Shown here piece after piece: positions 1-8,792 of a stretch of DNA of 64,000 nucleotides. How positions within the stretch are numbered: position 1 is the first letter of the stretch; each line of letters begins with the position of its first letter. The notes beneath the pieces were generated by a model, which searched no databases, was not told the DNA's origin, and saw only the letters and a list, made by a program, of their open reading frames with translations. The stretch spans positions 1-64,000 of the forward strand of contig WYAX01000033.1 in assembly GCA_011525625.1 (NCBI GenBank). The letters are read 5' to 3'. The DNA is from Nitrospira defluvii (lineage in GTDB: Bacteria; Nitrospirota; Nitrospiria; Nitrospirales; Nitrospiraceae). The position numbers and the translations under genes were made by a program.

Positions 1-172
1 CGCGCAAGGCCCAGAGGGTATTGCCGGCCGGTCCCACAACGGCGGGACGTCGCCCCATCAGCCGACGAAGCCCTTGAGAGAGGGTCCCGGCCAGGGAGCC
101 GTCTTGGGCATGGGTCGCGCCCAGCCGATAGCGCTTGGATAAACCATTCACGCTGACCGCAATCTCACCCAT
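1..172 (-). CDS. Polysaccharide ABC transporter ATP-binding subunit (Wzt/TagH-like), N-terminal fragment
   Basis: Only the first 57 codons are inside the window; the gene runs off the left edge. The ATG directly abuts the stop codon of the permease gene upstream (TAG then ATG), so the two form a coupled pair. The visible N terminus, MGEIAVSVNGLSKRYRLG, is the usual opening strand of an ABC ATPase (hydrophobic strand, then a K-R-Y-x-x-G aromatic site for ATP stacking). The insertion rich in Arg and Gly before the P-loop is typical of O-antigen and teichoic-acid exporters. The Walker motifs lie outside the window, so the assignment rests on the N terminus and on the neighbouring ABC-2 permease. 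Confidence 0.75.
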   Translation of the reverse strand, partial: MGEIAVSVNGLSKRYRLGATHAQDGSLAGTLSQGLRRLMGRRPAVVGPAGNTLWALR

Positions 173-1018
173 CTAAATTACATCGGCGAAGGTTCGCTCC
201 ACCCTCCTAAAAAACATGACACCTCCAACCAACAAGACCAACACCACCCCTAAACTTACGCTCACCATGCTCCAGTCGGGGGCAGCTTTTCCAAACAGGG
301 CCCATCGGAACCCTTCAATAACACCAGCCATCGGATTCAGACCGTAGTACCAGCGAAGAGACTCTGGAACCAAGGATGCGGGGTACAGGACAGGGGATGC
401 GAACATCCACAGCTGGGTGATCAGGGGAACCACAGAAGCCACATCCCGATACTTAACATTGAGCGCTGAAAGCCACAGGCTCACGGAGAGAGCGGCAAGC
501 AGGGCAACCCCTACGAACAGAGGTAGGAAGATAACCGTCCACTGCGGTAGCAGTTGATACCAAGCCATCATCCCAACGAGAATCAGAAGCCCGACAGCAA
601 AATCTACGAGATTGATGAAGGTAGAAGAAATTGGAATGATCAGCCGGGGGAAATAGACCTTCTTTATGAGGCCACCTTCTGTCACAACACTCAATGTGCT
701 GCGCTCAAGACTCTTTGCGAAGAGAGACCAGGGCAAAATTGCCGCAAAAGCAAAAAGAGGATATGGCAAGCCATCTGATGGAACTTTTGCCAAGTAGCTA
801 AATACGAGAGTAAAAATCAACGTACTAAGGAGCGGTTGCATCAGAGCCCAACTGGCCCCGATGACAGTCTGCGCATAGCGCGTCTTAAGATCTCGCCAGG
901 CCAGAAAGTAAAACAATTCGCGCGCCCCCCAAAGCTCCTGCCACCCCACTTGTACGTATCCTTTACGTGGCTCAATTACCACGGTACAGGAATCCTCGTG
1001 CGCAAACGCAGACGTCAT
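173..1018 (-). CDS. ABC-2 type polysaccharide export permease (Wzm-like)
   Basis: A 281-residue inner-membrane protein with six hydrophobic segments. The cytoplasmic N-terminal stretch ends in the family motif WRDLKTRYAQTVIGASWALMQP (about residues 39-60, quoted in part: RDLKTRYAQTVIGASWALMQ), and a terminal membrane pair ends the protein. In Wzm/TagG proteins this subunit forms the channel that moves lipid-linked polysaccharide across the inner membrane, driven by the ATPase encoded next. The start at 1018 is preferred over one at 1036 because a GGAG lies five bases upstream of it. The gene is separated from the rest of the polysaccharide locus by about 450 non-coding bases and may have its own promoter. 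Confidence 0.85.
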   Translation of the reverse strand: MTSAFAHEDSCTVVIEPRKGYVQVGWQELWGARELFYFLAWRDLKTRYAQTVIGASWALMQPLLSTLIFTLVFSYLAKVPSDGLPYPLFAFAAILPWSLFAKSLERSTLSVVTEGGLIKKVYFPRLIIPISSTFINLVDFAVGLLILVGMMAWYQLLPQWTVIFLPLFVGVALLAALSVSLWLSALNVKYRDVASVVPLITQLWMFASPVLYPASLVPESLRWYYGLNPMAGVIEGFRWALFGKAAPDWSMVSVSLGVVLVLLVGGVMFFRRVERTFADVI

Positions 1019-1472
1019 GATTACTCCAAACCACAAAATATCATTGTTGGACCCAAGACTTGCTGTGCACGTTCAATTTACTTACCATGCATCAGACAGC
1101 CTGAAAATGAGGAACGTTCCAGAGATCGTCGACGCAGGTGCCACGACAAATCCGTCCGCAAACAACATCACAAGAGTAGCACACCAAAGCACAATCCTAT
1201 TCTGCAGGAATGTTCTGCCCACGCTTCCTCACTATTCTATAGCAGGCAAGTAATGACGACAGCGCCGCAGGCTGTAGCGATGGATAGCTAGCCAGGATAG
1301 GAGAGAGGTAGATTGGCCCGAGAAGCGCAGCACGCTTTCCCAAAAATCTAATAATGGAAGAACCGATGCATGTTATGCGAGGAACCAACGGCTCCTAGCT
1401 CCGACTGAGTCAAACCGTTACGTTCCAATCCGAGTTATGATCGTCACAACCCTCATTCAGAAGAACATCAAA
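1019..1472. other. Intergenic spacer in the polysaccharide locus, no gene seen
   Basis: About 450 bases without a convincing reading frame on either strand. A 63-codon frame at 1197-1388 on the minus strand lacks a ribosome-binding site and any recognisable motif. The spacer separates the deacetylase gene from the export ABC transporter genes, so it probably holds a terminator, a promoter, or both. I could not identify a strong hairpin or promoter by eye. Confidence 0.5.
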
Positions 1473-2381
1473 TCAACCTGCGTTGAAACAATTTCCTCTT
1501 ACATTAATCGACGCTTCCGTCCGGAGTGTACGGGGCTCCGCAATTTGGGGAAACGCTTCCTGTATGGGAGAAAAGGCGAAATCTTGGAGAAGTGCTCGCA
1601 ACCGAAGTTCTGTCTTATCAAGGTTCATATAGTGGCGAAGCCGCGACAGGATAGAACCTTCCATTCTTGGCTGCTTGGGATCAAACTCCCAAGGGTGCAT
1701 ATACATCACTAAAGACGAGCCCTTACTTTCCAGCTTACGTAGTAGCGTGCGGAGCAGTGGGTACGGGTAAAGCCGAAAATACCCTCCACCGGCAACAGGC
1801 ACTCGTACTCCTAGATATTCAACCGTCGAAGGAGGAACTTCCCAGAGGAGACCGGAAGTCGTCAACAATTGATGTACCTCCGGGTTAGCAGAAGGGACTC
1901 CGTAGCGGTCATGCAAGACAGGGAATATGCTGGAATCGTAGGCATACCCTTCTTCGACGAGTATTTGAGTTGCCCACATTGTGTCCTTGGTAATTGAGAA
2001 ACTCGGCGCACGATAGCCCAACACCGGTTTCGACAAAATATTCTCCAGAATCCCCTTAGCTTTCCGAATATCATCACGGAAAGCAGCAGGGGTTTGAGCT
2101 GTGATGAGCTCGTGGGCATACCCATGCGAAGCAATTTCGTGTCCTGCTGACGCAATCCGACGAACCAAAGAGGAATACCGCTCCGCCACCCACCCAAGCA
2201 CAAAAAACGTCGCGCGCACACCTCTCCCCCCCAAGAGTTCAAGCAGCTTATCGGTGTTGGCTTCTACACGACTCTCATATTGATCCCAATGCCGTCGTCT
2301 CATGGGAGATTCAAAAGCGGAGACCTGAAAATGCTCTTCGACATCAAATGAAAGACAATGCTTGGAAACTGTATCAGGCAT
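1473..2381 (-). CDS. Polysaccharide deacetylase family protein of the XrtA/EpsH-type locus
   Basis: A 302-residue NodB-type carbohydrate esterase expected to remove N-acetyl groups from the exopolysaccharide. Visible metal and catalytic elements are SFDVEEHFQ near residue 12, the histidine motif SHGYAHEL (about residues 85-93), LGYRAPSFSIT (about residues 118-128) and MHPWEFDP near residue 225. The deacetylase core is followed by a C-terminal extension like the DUF3473 region found in EpsH-type loci (family recognition by eye). The ATG at 2381 has GAGGG five bases upstream and lies nine bases after the stop of the sugar-transferase gene, so it sits in the same transcription unit. An upstream GTG at 2387 is less likely. 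Confidence 0.85.
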   Translation of the reverse strand: MPDTVSKHCLSFDVEEHFQVSAFESPMRRRHWDQYESRVEANTDKLLELLGGRGVRATFFVLGWVAERYSSLVRRIASAGHEIASHGYAHELITAQTPAAFRDDIRKAKGILENILSKPVLGYRAPSFSITKDTMWATQILVEEGYAYDSSIFPVLHDRYGVPSANPEVHQLLTTSGLLWEVPPSTVEYLGVRVPVAGGGYFRLYPYPLLRTLLRKLESKGSSLVMYMHPWEFDPKQPRMEGSILSRLRHYMNLDKTELRLRALLQDFAFSPIQEAFPQIAEPRTLRTEASINVRGNCFNAG

Positions 2382-2390
2382 ATGCACCCT

Positions 2391-3458
2391 CTACCGCGCC
2401 CCCTCACCCATGAACATAACCTTTACCGTGTGGACTACGATCCGCAAATCCAAGGCCAGGGACAAATTCTTGACATAAAAAAGATCATATTGCAGCTTGA
2501 CGTGCGAATCTTCTTTCGATGCACCGTACCGAAAACGTGTCTGCGCCCAACCAGTAATTCCTGGGCGAACCGTATGCCTCAAATCGTAATAAGGGATCGT
2601 ATTCCTCAGCTCCTGGACAAATACAGGTCTCTCAGGTCTCGGCCCGACCAAACTCATTTCCCCTTTTAGTACATTGATCAGTTGGGGAAGTTCGTCCAAT
2701 CTCCATTTTCTGATCCAACGGCCAACTCTAGACACACGTGGGTCCTCGCTCGATGCCCATCTTGCGCCGCTTTGCTCAGCATCCTGACGCATGGACCTAA
2801 ACTTCCAAATCATGTAAGGACGCCCTCGCAGCCCCACACGCATTTGCCGATAAAACACTGGACCGGAGGAATCTACCTTGATGAGCACAGCCAGAACCAG
2901 AACGAGTGGCAACAATGCGATCACTCCAATTATTGAAACAACTACGTCCAAGGCCCGTTTTAACAACATTGTGAGAAGACGACGACGAAAACCGGTTGAG
3001 AAAATCAATGCGCTTGGCTTGAGGTGATCGATCGACAGGCGCCCGGACTCCTCCTCGTACAGATAGTGACCATCAACCACATCTCGGCCCATGGCCTTCA
3101 TATCCAATAAGGTCTGAACAGGGAGCACCGCACGGCGGTCCTCTAAGCAGACCGCCACGGTATGCACTTGATATCGTTCGGCAATCTCAAACAGTTGGTC
3201 ATAAGTTCCTATAATGGTGGGATTGACTAAGCGCTCGCCGACGCGACTCGCATCTTTGTCCAAAAACCCAACGACTTCAGTAAAACCAGCCCGTTTTGCA
3301 AGTAGCGTTTGACACAAGTCTCTCGCTAGCGGCCCAACTCCGAGGATCAACACTCGCCTCGTAAATTTAGGAAAATTAACCGAGACTGACACGAGCGGTT
3401 GCCGAGTGGGTAGGGACTCTAGGCCCGTCTCCTGATCCGATTTACTTGAGCTGTTCAT
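2391..3458 (-). CDS. Priming sugar-phosphate transferase (XrtA-system type)
   Basis: A 355-residue polyprenyl-phosphate sugar-1-phosphate transferase that should start repeat-unit synthesis on undecaprenyl phosphate. The N-terminal half is a nucleotide-binding Rossmann-like region (RVLILGVGPLARDLC, about residues 33-47). A membrane hairpin follows at about 165-192, then the bacterial sugar transferase domain with KFRSMRQDAE, DELPQLINVLKGEMSLVGPR and PGITGWAQ. The start at 3458 overlaps the kinase gene by 17 bases; an in-frame start at 3512 would overlap by 71. The domain order matches the sugar transferases of EpsH-type loci rather than plain WbaP. Confidence 0.88.
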   Translation of the reverse strand: MNSSSKSDQETGLESLPTRQPLVSVSVNFPKFTRRVLILGVGPLARDLCQTLLAKRAGFTEVVGFLDKDASRVGERLVNPTIIGTYDQLFEIAERYQVHTVAVCLEDRRAVLPVQTLLDMKAMGRDVVDGHYLYEEESGRLSIDHLKPSALIFSTGFRRRLLTMLLKRALDVVVSIIGVIALLPLVLVLAVLIKVDSSGPVFYRQMRVGLRGRPYMIWKFRSMRQDAEQSGARWASSEDPRVSRVGRWIRKWRLDELPQLINVLKGEMSLVGPRPERPVFVQELRNTIPYYDLRHTVRPGITGWAQTRFRYGASKEDSHVKLQYDLFYVKNLSLALDLRIVVHTVKVMFMGEGAR

Positions 3459-5796
3459 GGTGCGCTTCGCGGTAGTATTCCTGCTGCATGTAGTACGGAG
3501 TGGTGTGCGCATCTAGGCCATTCAAAATGATCCCAAGGTTGCTATTCTCTCCAAGAGCCTTGAGTGCCTTTTGCACAACATCCCGTCCCGTCATGCTTGC
3601 CTTCACCACATAGGCGATCAGGTCCCCCGTGCTGGCAAGAACTTGCATGTCGGCGAGGGGTAGCACCGGGGGGGCGTCAATAATCACATAGTCAAACTTC
3701 TCTTTGAGTTCGGCGACCAAATCAGCCAACTGATGCATCTTGGCCAATCCCACGGGGTTGTCGCCAACTGCTCCTGCCGGAAGAATCCATGGACCCGACT
3801 CCCCCAAACGCTGCACACAGTCCTCGGTCGTCTTTGTACCTCGCAGCACCTCCACCAGTCCCGGATGCTGCCAGACACCTGCATAAATATGTTGCATTGG
3901 TCGTTTGAGATCGCAATCAATTATGATGGTTCTCCGATCGAGGTCCTTAGCGAGTACATAACCTAAATTAAGGGCGGTAGAGGACTTTCCCTCCCCCATT
4001 ACTGCGCTTGTCACCACAATAGCCGTACTCTTTCGGTCGCCGGTCATTAATTCAAGCCTGGTAGCTGCAACGCGATATTGCTCCGCAACAAACGAGAGCG
4101 GTCGCCACATCGACACCAGCTCCAACCCTGGTGTTGGAGTATGCAACTGACCATTCTGCCCCTTCTGCCTCACGGATGCGGCAGGTAGGCCGCCAACAAC
4201 CTGCATGTCAACGCCGCCATGACTCCCGCCACCTGACAGCATCAGCGAGGTCGTACGACTCTTGCCGGACAACGCTCTGACAGTTTGCATCGCTCCACCA
4301 AATGCACTTTCGTAAAGTGGAATAGAGGCAATCACTGGAAGACCTAGCGTGATCTCAACCTCCTCTGCGGAGCGGAACCCTCGCCCCATCAACTCTAGGC
4401 CAACAGCACCTCCGAAACCCAATGCACAACCCAGCACGAGCCCGGCCGCCATGATCAGTGGAATATTCGGAATCACAGGCACAACAGGTGTGTATGCTGG
4501 ATCTACGATGCTAAATTTCGCTCCCTTACGTCCCTGCGCCAAACTTTTCTGCATGCCGGCGGTCAACTTTTTATCTAATAACGACTGGTAATTCTTCTGA
4601 AGGTTTTCATAATCTCTCTCAAGTGTCTTCAATCGCTGTTCGCGCTCGGGTGTATGCTCAACTCTTCGCTCATATTGGGACATCTCAACGGCGATATGAG
4701 CTTGACGACGCTTTACTGAATCTAATTCGAGCACGATCTCGTCTCGCTGCTTTAACAACTCCGCGTGGTAGGGATCAATCGCCTTTCGTTTGGTTTTTTT
4801 CGTGGCGATGGGTTCCTCGTCCGACTCAGCATCCGGCAGAAGGTCACGATATTGAGCTGACGTCATCTCCTTCAGCTTCCGGATCTCTTCCTTGACTTGA
4901 ACAAGGTCAGGATAGGTATCCTTATACATCGAAGACAGCTCTACCAATCGCCGCTCCAATTCCTTAATTCTCCCCAGTCGAGGGTCTTTGTTTCGTTTAC
5001 TGGAGGTCCCGATAGAAGAATCGCCACTGACTTCTCCTGTCTCTTCGTAATCCTTAATCGATTTATCAAGTTGAACGAGACGATTGGCTAGGCTCTGAGA
5101 CTGCTCGCCTTGAGAGCGCATGTCCTCCTGAAGGCGATCCAATTTGCGCAAGTTCGCATCAATCTGTTGAGGCAACTCTCCCAAATGCTGCTGCTTAAAC
5201 TCTGAAATAATTTTCTCTTTGGCCTCCAACTCTGCCTTTGCATGCTTTAGCTCAAGCCCAAGAAAATCTTCCGCTGCCTCAACACCTCGTTCACGATCCT
5301 TCAGAGTTTCTTCAATAAATAGATCACTGAGTCGTGACGTGACATCTCTGGCAATGATGGGATCTTCGTTTGAGAATGATAGGGTAATGAATAACTTATC
5401 CTTTGTAGGCTCTACCTTAATAGAGCCTCGCATAGCACGGATGGCGTTTTCAGACTCTGTAGCATCAGGTTGATCCTTTACATACCCGAAGAGTCCGAAC
5501 TCACCCGCTATCTGGCCGAGCGTTTTCCGCCCCATTACGAACTGTCGTACTTCCATCACCCGGTCATCCAGCGTGGGAGAATATGCTCCCCCAGCCGGAT
5601 TGGGACCACTCACGATCGACTCTTCTATTTTCGCCCCTTCGAACCACATTTTTGTGGCAGAGAGATATACCTTCGGTATCAATGCACAAACAATCCCTGC
5701 GATGCCCAAACACACAAGTATCGAAGTTATCACCAGCCATTTACGGCTAACAACAGCACGCCAATAATCCTCTGGAGCCAGCGTACGCGTGTTCAT
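3442..5796 (-). CDS. Polysaccharide chain-length determinant fused to tyrosine autokinase (Wzc-like)
   Basis: A 784-residue inner-membrane protein. It has a first membrane segment at about residues 19-42, a long periplasmic part with coiled coils (about 185-240 and 270-410), a second membrane segment near 440-465, and a cytoplasmic BY-kinase domain. The kinase shows Walker A (VTSAVMGEGKSS, near residue 595), Walker A' (IIIDCDLKRP) and Walker B (YVIIDAPPVLPLAD). The C terminus carries a tyrosine-rich tail, YYMQQEYYREAHHEQLK, the expected autophosphorylation cluster. Wzz and kinase parts are in one polypeptide, as in proteobacterial Wzc; many EpsH-type loci instead encode them separately. Its ATG overlaps the stop of the upstream beta-barrel gene by four bases. 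Confidence 0.9.
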   Translation of the reverse strand: MNTRTLAPEDYWRAVVSRKWLVITSILVCLGIAGIVCALIPKVYLSATKMWFEGAKIEESIVSGPNPAGGAYSPTLDDRVMEVRQFVMGRKTLGQIAGEFGLFGYVKDQPDATESENAIRAMRGSIKVEPTKDKLFITLSFSNEDPIIARDVTSRLSDLFIEETLKDRERGVEAAEDFLGLELKHAKAELEAKEKIISEFKQQHLGELPQQIDANLRKLDRLQEDMRSQGEQSQSLANRLVQLDKSIKDYEETGEVSGDSSIGTSSKRNKDPRLGRIKELERRLVELSSMYKDTYPDLVQVKEEIRKLKEMTSAQYRDLLPDAESDEEPIATKKTKRKAIDPYHAELLKQRDEIVLELDSVKRRQAHIAVEMSQYERRVEHTPEREQRLKTLERDYENLQKNYQSLLDKKLTAGMQKSLAQGRKGAKFSIVDPAYTPVVPVIPNIPLIMAAGLVLGCALGFGGAVGLELMGRGFRSAEEVEITLGLPVIASIPLYESAFGGAMQTVRALSGKSRTTSLMLSGGGSHGGVDMQVVGGLPAASVRQKGQNGQLHTPTPGLELVSMWRPLSFVAEQYRVAATRLELMTGDRKSTAIVVTSAVMGEGKSSTALNLGYVLAKDLDRRTIIIDCDLKRPMQHIYAGVWQHPGLVEVLRGTKTTEDCVQRLGESGPWILPAGAVGDNPVGLAKMHQLADLVAELKEKFDYVIIDAPPVLPLADMQVLASTGDLIAYVVKASMTGRDVVQKALKALGENSNLGIILNGLDAHTTPYYMQQEYYREAHHEQLK

Positions 5797-7400
5797 TTCT
5801 TTATATCCACCCCTCCTGATTCTGACTTACCCGCTCCCGACTCAGCAGACGAAGAGGCACTGGACATACCTTCCAAGAAGGCACCAGCCCGAAAGAAATC
5901 GCCACGAGGAGAATACGCATACGTAAAGCCCAGCAAAATTACCTGCTTTGAAAAGCCAAGATCACCGGCGCTCACTCCAGTCGTTTGAGTGTCAAACCTC
6001 AACCACTGATGACTGAGCTGAGCGGTAAACATGGGTGTGATGAGGTAATTGAGCGCTACGGTCGTACCGTACGTCGTGAAATTCGTACCGATGGAATCCG
6101 ACGTAAAGCTGCTATTTGCATAGTTAAATAATGCCTGAGCGCTCAACCTGTCCGTAATCCCAGCCATGCTTCCTAGCATTATGGTGTGTGTGTAGATCGG
6201 CCCGGCAGTCTGCACAAAGCTCGGAAATACTCCTAAGTTGTACATGAGAGTAATACGATAAGATCCGGGGGCAGCAATCCCCCCCGGCATGTTCATACCA
6301 GCTAGAAGCGGCAGGAACCCCCCACCACTTACTCTCCCCCCCCCAGTACTTCCCGTAACTTCCTGGATCTCACTTCCCAGTTTGCGAAGGAAAGATGAGC
6401 CAGAAACATAACTCACACTGAATCCCCCAGTCGGTACCATTTTAGCTGGCACTCTTCTCTGCCCCCCACTCGAAGACGCATCCGGAATGGGTTCGACCAA
6501 GGTTAAGCCTCCATTGACAGAAGAACTCCACTCTTTTGTCCAGCTTCGCCCCCAACCGGCTGTGCCGCTGTGCGTCGCAAAGTCTCCAAACTGTCCCTGG
6601 GACATTTGATTAAATGTGTATTTCACGGTTAGGGTGTCGATCGCAGAAAGTTTCGACGTGGGCCCAGCTGAAATGGAATGTGTTTGCGTATCGAATACCG
6701 TGTTTAGTGGCTGCCCTGATGCAGTAGATGTTGGCGTTAAATTCCCCCCAAAACTAAGTCGGGAATATGTGTAATTCGTCTGAAAATCGGTCGTGGGGGA
6801 GAGAGAGTAGGAATTAGAAAGGCCGACGTTAAACATGGTAGTCCTGATTCGTTGAGTCAGTAGACCTGAGTCGACTGGCCCCGCTATTCCAACACCACCT
6901 GTACCAAATCCGCCCACGCCAAATCCGCCTCCCCCAAATCCGCCTCCCCCAAATCCGCCTCCGCCTGCTCCCAATCCACCCGCGCCAAATGCTGGCGCCG
7001 ATGGAGTGTACTGATATGTCCCAAAAACCCTGAACCCTCGCATCCTTGGCAACACCCTATTCACCGCTTGCGCGAGATCGATTCCCGCACTCCCGTTGAA
7101 CCCTACATTGTCAAGGGCGGAGTTATTGACAAACTTTTGCACGACCGCCCCAATTGATAGGTTTGTCTTCACGAGGGAGTTGGCCTGCATAAAATTCAAC
7201 TGGGGCGTGACAGTAGTGATAAGATCGTCGGCTGTCGTCCCTGGCGCAAGCTGTGACTTCGGCGTAAAGAAAACGTTACTGTCGTAACGCTCGAGGACAG
7301 AAATTGACGGCACAACCCTGATCTGCTGGGCGGCTGAACCCGATAAATCCCAAAAGCTCACGAAGGACAAGGCCACAGCCCACAGAACGATTTTCCACAT
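5793..7400 (-). CDS. Outer-membrane beta-barrel protein of the exopolysaccharide locus
   Basis: A 535-residue predicted outer-membrane protein. The start at 7400 gives a clear signal peptide (MWKIVLWAVALSFVSFWDLSG, cleavage near SAAQ). A longer frame reaching 7622 would lie inside the upstream export gene and is rejected. The body is rich in alternating polar and aromatic strands (for example FQTNYTYSRLSF, RITLMYNLGVF), typical of a barrel, and resembles the PEP-CTERM/EpsH-associated outer-membrane family. A striking glycine-rich insert (GGFGGGGFGGGGFGVGGFG, coded near 6895-6975) probably forms an extracellular or periplasmic loop. Position between the export and chain-length genes suggests a role in secretion or surface retention of the polymer. 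Confidence 0.8.
   Translation of the reverse strand: MWKIVLWAVALSFVSFWDLSGSAAQQIRVVPSISVLERYDSNVFFTPKSQLAPGTTADDLITTVTPQLNFMQANSLVKTNLSIGAVVQKFVNNSALDNVGFNGSAGIDLAQAVNRVLPRMRGFRVFGTYQYTPSAPAFGAGGLGAGGGGFGGGGFGGGGFGVGGFGTGGVGIAGPVDSGLLTQRIRTTMFNVGLSNSYSLSPTTDFQTNYTYSRLSFGGNLTPTSTASGQPLNTVFDTQTHSISAGPTSKLSAIDTLTVKYTFNQMSQGQFGDFATHSGTAGWGRSWTKEWSSSVNGGLTLVEPIPDASSSGGQRRVPAKMVPTGGFSVSYVSGSSFLRKLGSEIQEVTGSTGGGRVSGGGFLPLLAGMNMPGGIAAPGSYRITLMYNLGVFPSFVQTAGPIYTHTIMLGSMAGITDRLSAQALFNYANSSFTSDSIGTNFTTYGTTVALNYLITPMFTAQLSHQWLRFDTQTTGVSAGDLGFSKQVILLGFTYAYSPRGDFFRAGAFLEGMSSASSSAESGAGKSESGGVDIKK
6890..6985 (-). repeat. Glycine-rich tandem coding repeat inside the beta-barrel gene
   Basis: On the plus strand the unit AATCCGCCTCCCCCA recurs in near-perfect tandem, encoding Gly-Gly-Phe-Gly-Gly type repeats. 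Such short in-frame repeats can expand and contract by slippage, so the loop length may vary between strains. The repeat is in frame and does not interrupt the gene. Confidence 0.7.
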
Positions 7401-7413
7401 TCTCAAAACCTGG

Positions 7414-8037
7414 CTATGGCACGACAATGACATCACCAGCCTTGAGAAAGAAGTTACCCTCCGAATTCTTGCCTTGAATGATATCTTCATACGGCACGGG
7501 GATTTGAACCTGTTTTGGCTGCCCCTGCCCGTTGGGCACAACGCGAAGAACATGGATTTTGTTTCTTGACGCAAAAGTTGTAAATCCTCCGGCCAGCGAA
7601 ATACCTTGCAACACCGTAGCATACGATTTCAAAGGAACCTTTCCGGGCTTTGAAACTTCCCCAAGCACATACACATAATAGCTATTCACTTCTTTGACTT
7701 GGACGGAGACGGTGGGATTGGACATGAATTCGGCCAGGCCATCAGCAATTCGCTTCGCGAGGACATTTGATGTCATTCCTGCAGCTTGAACATCCCCGAT
7801 CAAAGGCATCGAAATCTTCCCATCCGGACGAATAATCACTTCTCGTGAAAGCTCCTGGTTTCGCCATACATTGACAACGAGCACATCCTCAGGGCCTAAC
7901 AAGAACTCATTTGGTGGGATATACGTGACGTTGAAATCTATTTGCTCGCCGCCGATCCAGCAGCCCGAGAGAGTCAGAAGGGAGCTGACCGCAATACATA
8001 CCCCCCCGTGAAACCATCTGCAACCGAAAGTTTTCAA
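7414..8037 (-). CDS. Polysaccharide export lipoprotein (Wza-like, SLBB domain)
   Basis: A 207-residue outer-membrane export component with a Poly_export domain (LGPEDVLVVNVWRNQELS, then IRPDGKISMPLIGDVQAAG) followed by an SLBB domain (YVYVLGEVSKPGKVPL). I chose the TTG at 8037: it has AAAGGAG eight bases upstream and yields a compact lipoprotein signal with lipobox LSGC. An ATG at 8091 overlaps the upstream stop codon (TAATG) but would place about 18 extra residues before the signal. Wza-family proteins form the periplasm-spanning outer-membrane channel; this one would work with the kinase and barrel protein encoded downstream. Confidence 0.85.
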   Translation of the reverse strand: MKTFGCRWFHGGVCIAVSSLLTLSGCWIGGEQIDFNVTYIPPNEFLLGPEDVLVVNVWRNQELSREVIIRPDGKISMPLIGDVQAAGMTSNVLAKRIADGLAEFMSNPTVSVQVKEVNSYYVYVLGEVSKPGKVPLKSYATVLQGISLAGGFTTFASRNKIHVLRVVPNGQGQPKQVQIPVPYEDIIQGKNSEGNFFLKAGDVIVVP

Positions 8038-8090
8038 TTTCCCAACTCCTTTAGCTCGTAGTTCCACAAACAGTGCTGAGCGGCTAAGCA

Positions 8091-8792
8091 TTATCTTGAT
8101 GGTAAGACCACCATCGTTTCTGAGGGCACCACTATCTGGTCACCTGGCTTGAGCTCGATGTTTTGATCTGAACCATCCCTGAGTACAATATCGTCATAAC
8201 TCGCCTTGATCTTGTTCAACCCTTCGCCGTCTTTTCCAAATCTAAACACGACAATCTTGTTGCGCGCTGCCACCTGAGTAAACCCATGAGCGATCGTTAT
8301 CGCCTGCAGCAAAGTCGTCTTACTTTTCAAGGGATACTTCCCAGGAGCATTCACCTCACCGAGCACATAAATCTGATAGCTATTGACCTCACGCACGAGA
8401 ATAGAGACAGTGGGGTTTTCCATGTAAGATTTCAATCGCGCAGAGATTTCTTCCGTCAATTGCGCCGCGGTCCTTCCCACCGCGGAGACATCGCCGATGA
8501 GCGGGAGCGATATTCTTCCGTCCGGCCGAACCTGTACTTGCTTGGACAAATCCGCATTCTTCCACACCGTGATTTCCAGCACATCTTCAGGCCCCATAAT
8601 GTAATCTGGAGTTACAGTCAGAGAAGACTTCTCTGCCCCTTCCCCCCCATGACGCGCAGTAGAAGAGGCCGTCGCAGAAGAAGCGGCAGCGATCAGAATC
8701 GGTTTGGACTCCTGATCCACCTGGCCAGCGAGTGCAACGCCGATAAAATTCCCCGAAAGGACAATTGAGCCGAGCAAAATCATAGCATTCAT
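8091..8792 (-). CDS. Polysaccharide export protein (Poly_export / SLBB), first gene of the operon
   Basis: A 233-residue exported protein with a Sec signal peptide (MNAMILLGSIVLSGNFIGVALA) but no lipobox cysteine. The Poly_export domain (MGPEDVLEITVWKNADLSK, VRPDGRISLPLIGDVSAVG) and SLBB domain (YQIYVLGEVNAPGKYPL) closely parallel the lipoprotein encoded directly downstream, so the pair looks like a tandem duplication. The ATG has AGGAG eight bases upstream. It is the first gene of the minus-strand locus and faces the LuxR-type regulator across a long intergenic region. Confidence 0.85.
   Translation of the reverse strand: MNAMILLGSIVLSGNFIGVALAGQVDQESKPILIAAASSATASSTARHGGEGAEKSSLTVTPDYIMGPEDVLEITVWKNADLSKQVQVRPDGRISLPLIGDVSAVGRTAAQLTEEISARLKSYMENPTVSILVREVNSYQIYVLGEVNAPGKYPLKSKTTLLQAITIAHGFTQVAARNKIVVFRFGKDGEGLNKIKASYDDIVLRDGSDQNIELKPGDQIVVPSETMVVLPSR

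Noticed and set aside
1197..1388. 63-codon minus-strand frame in the polysaccharide locus spacer
   Set aside because: No ribosome-binding site, no recognisable motif and atypical composition; treated as non-coding.
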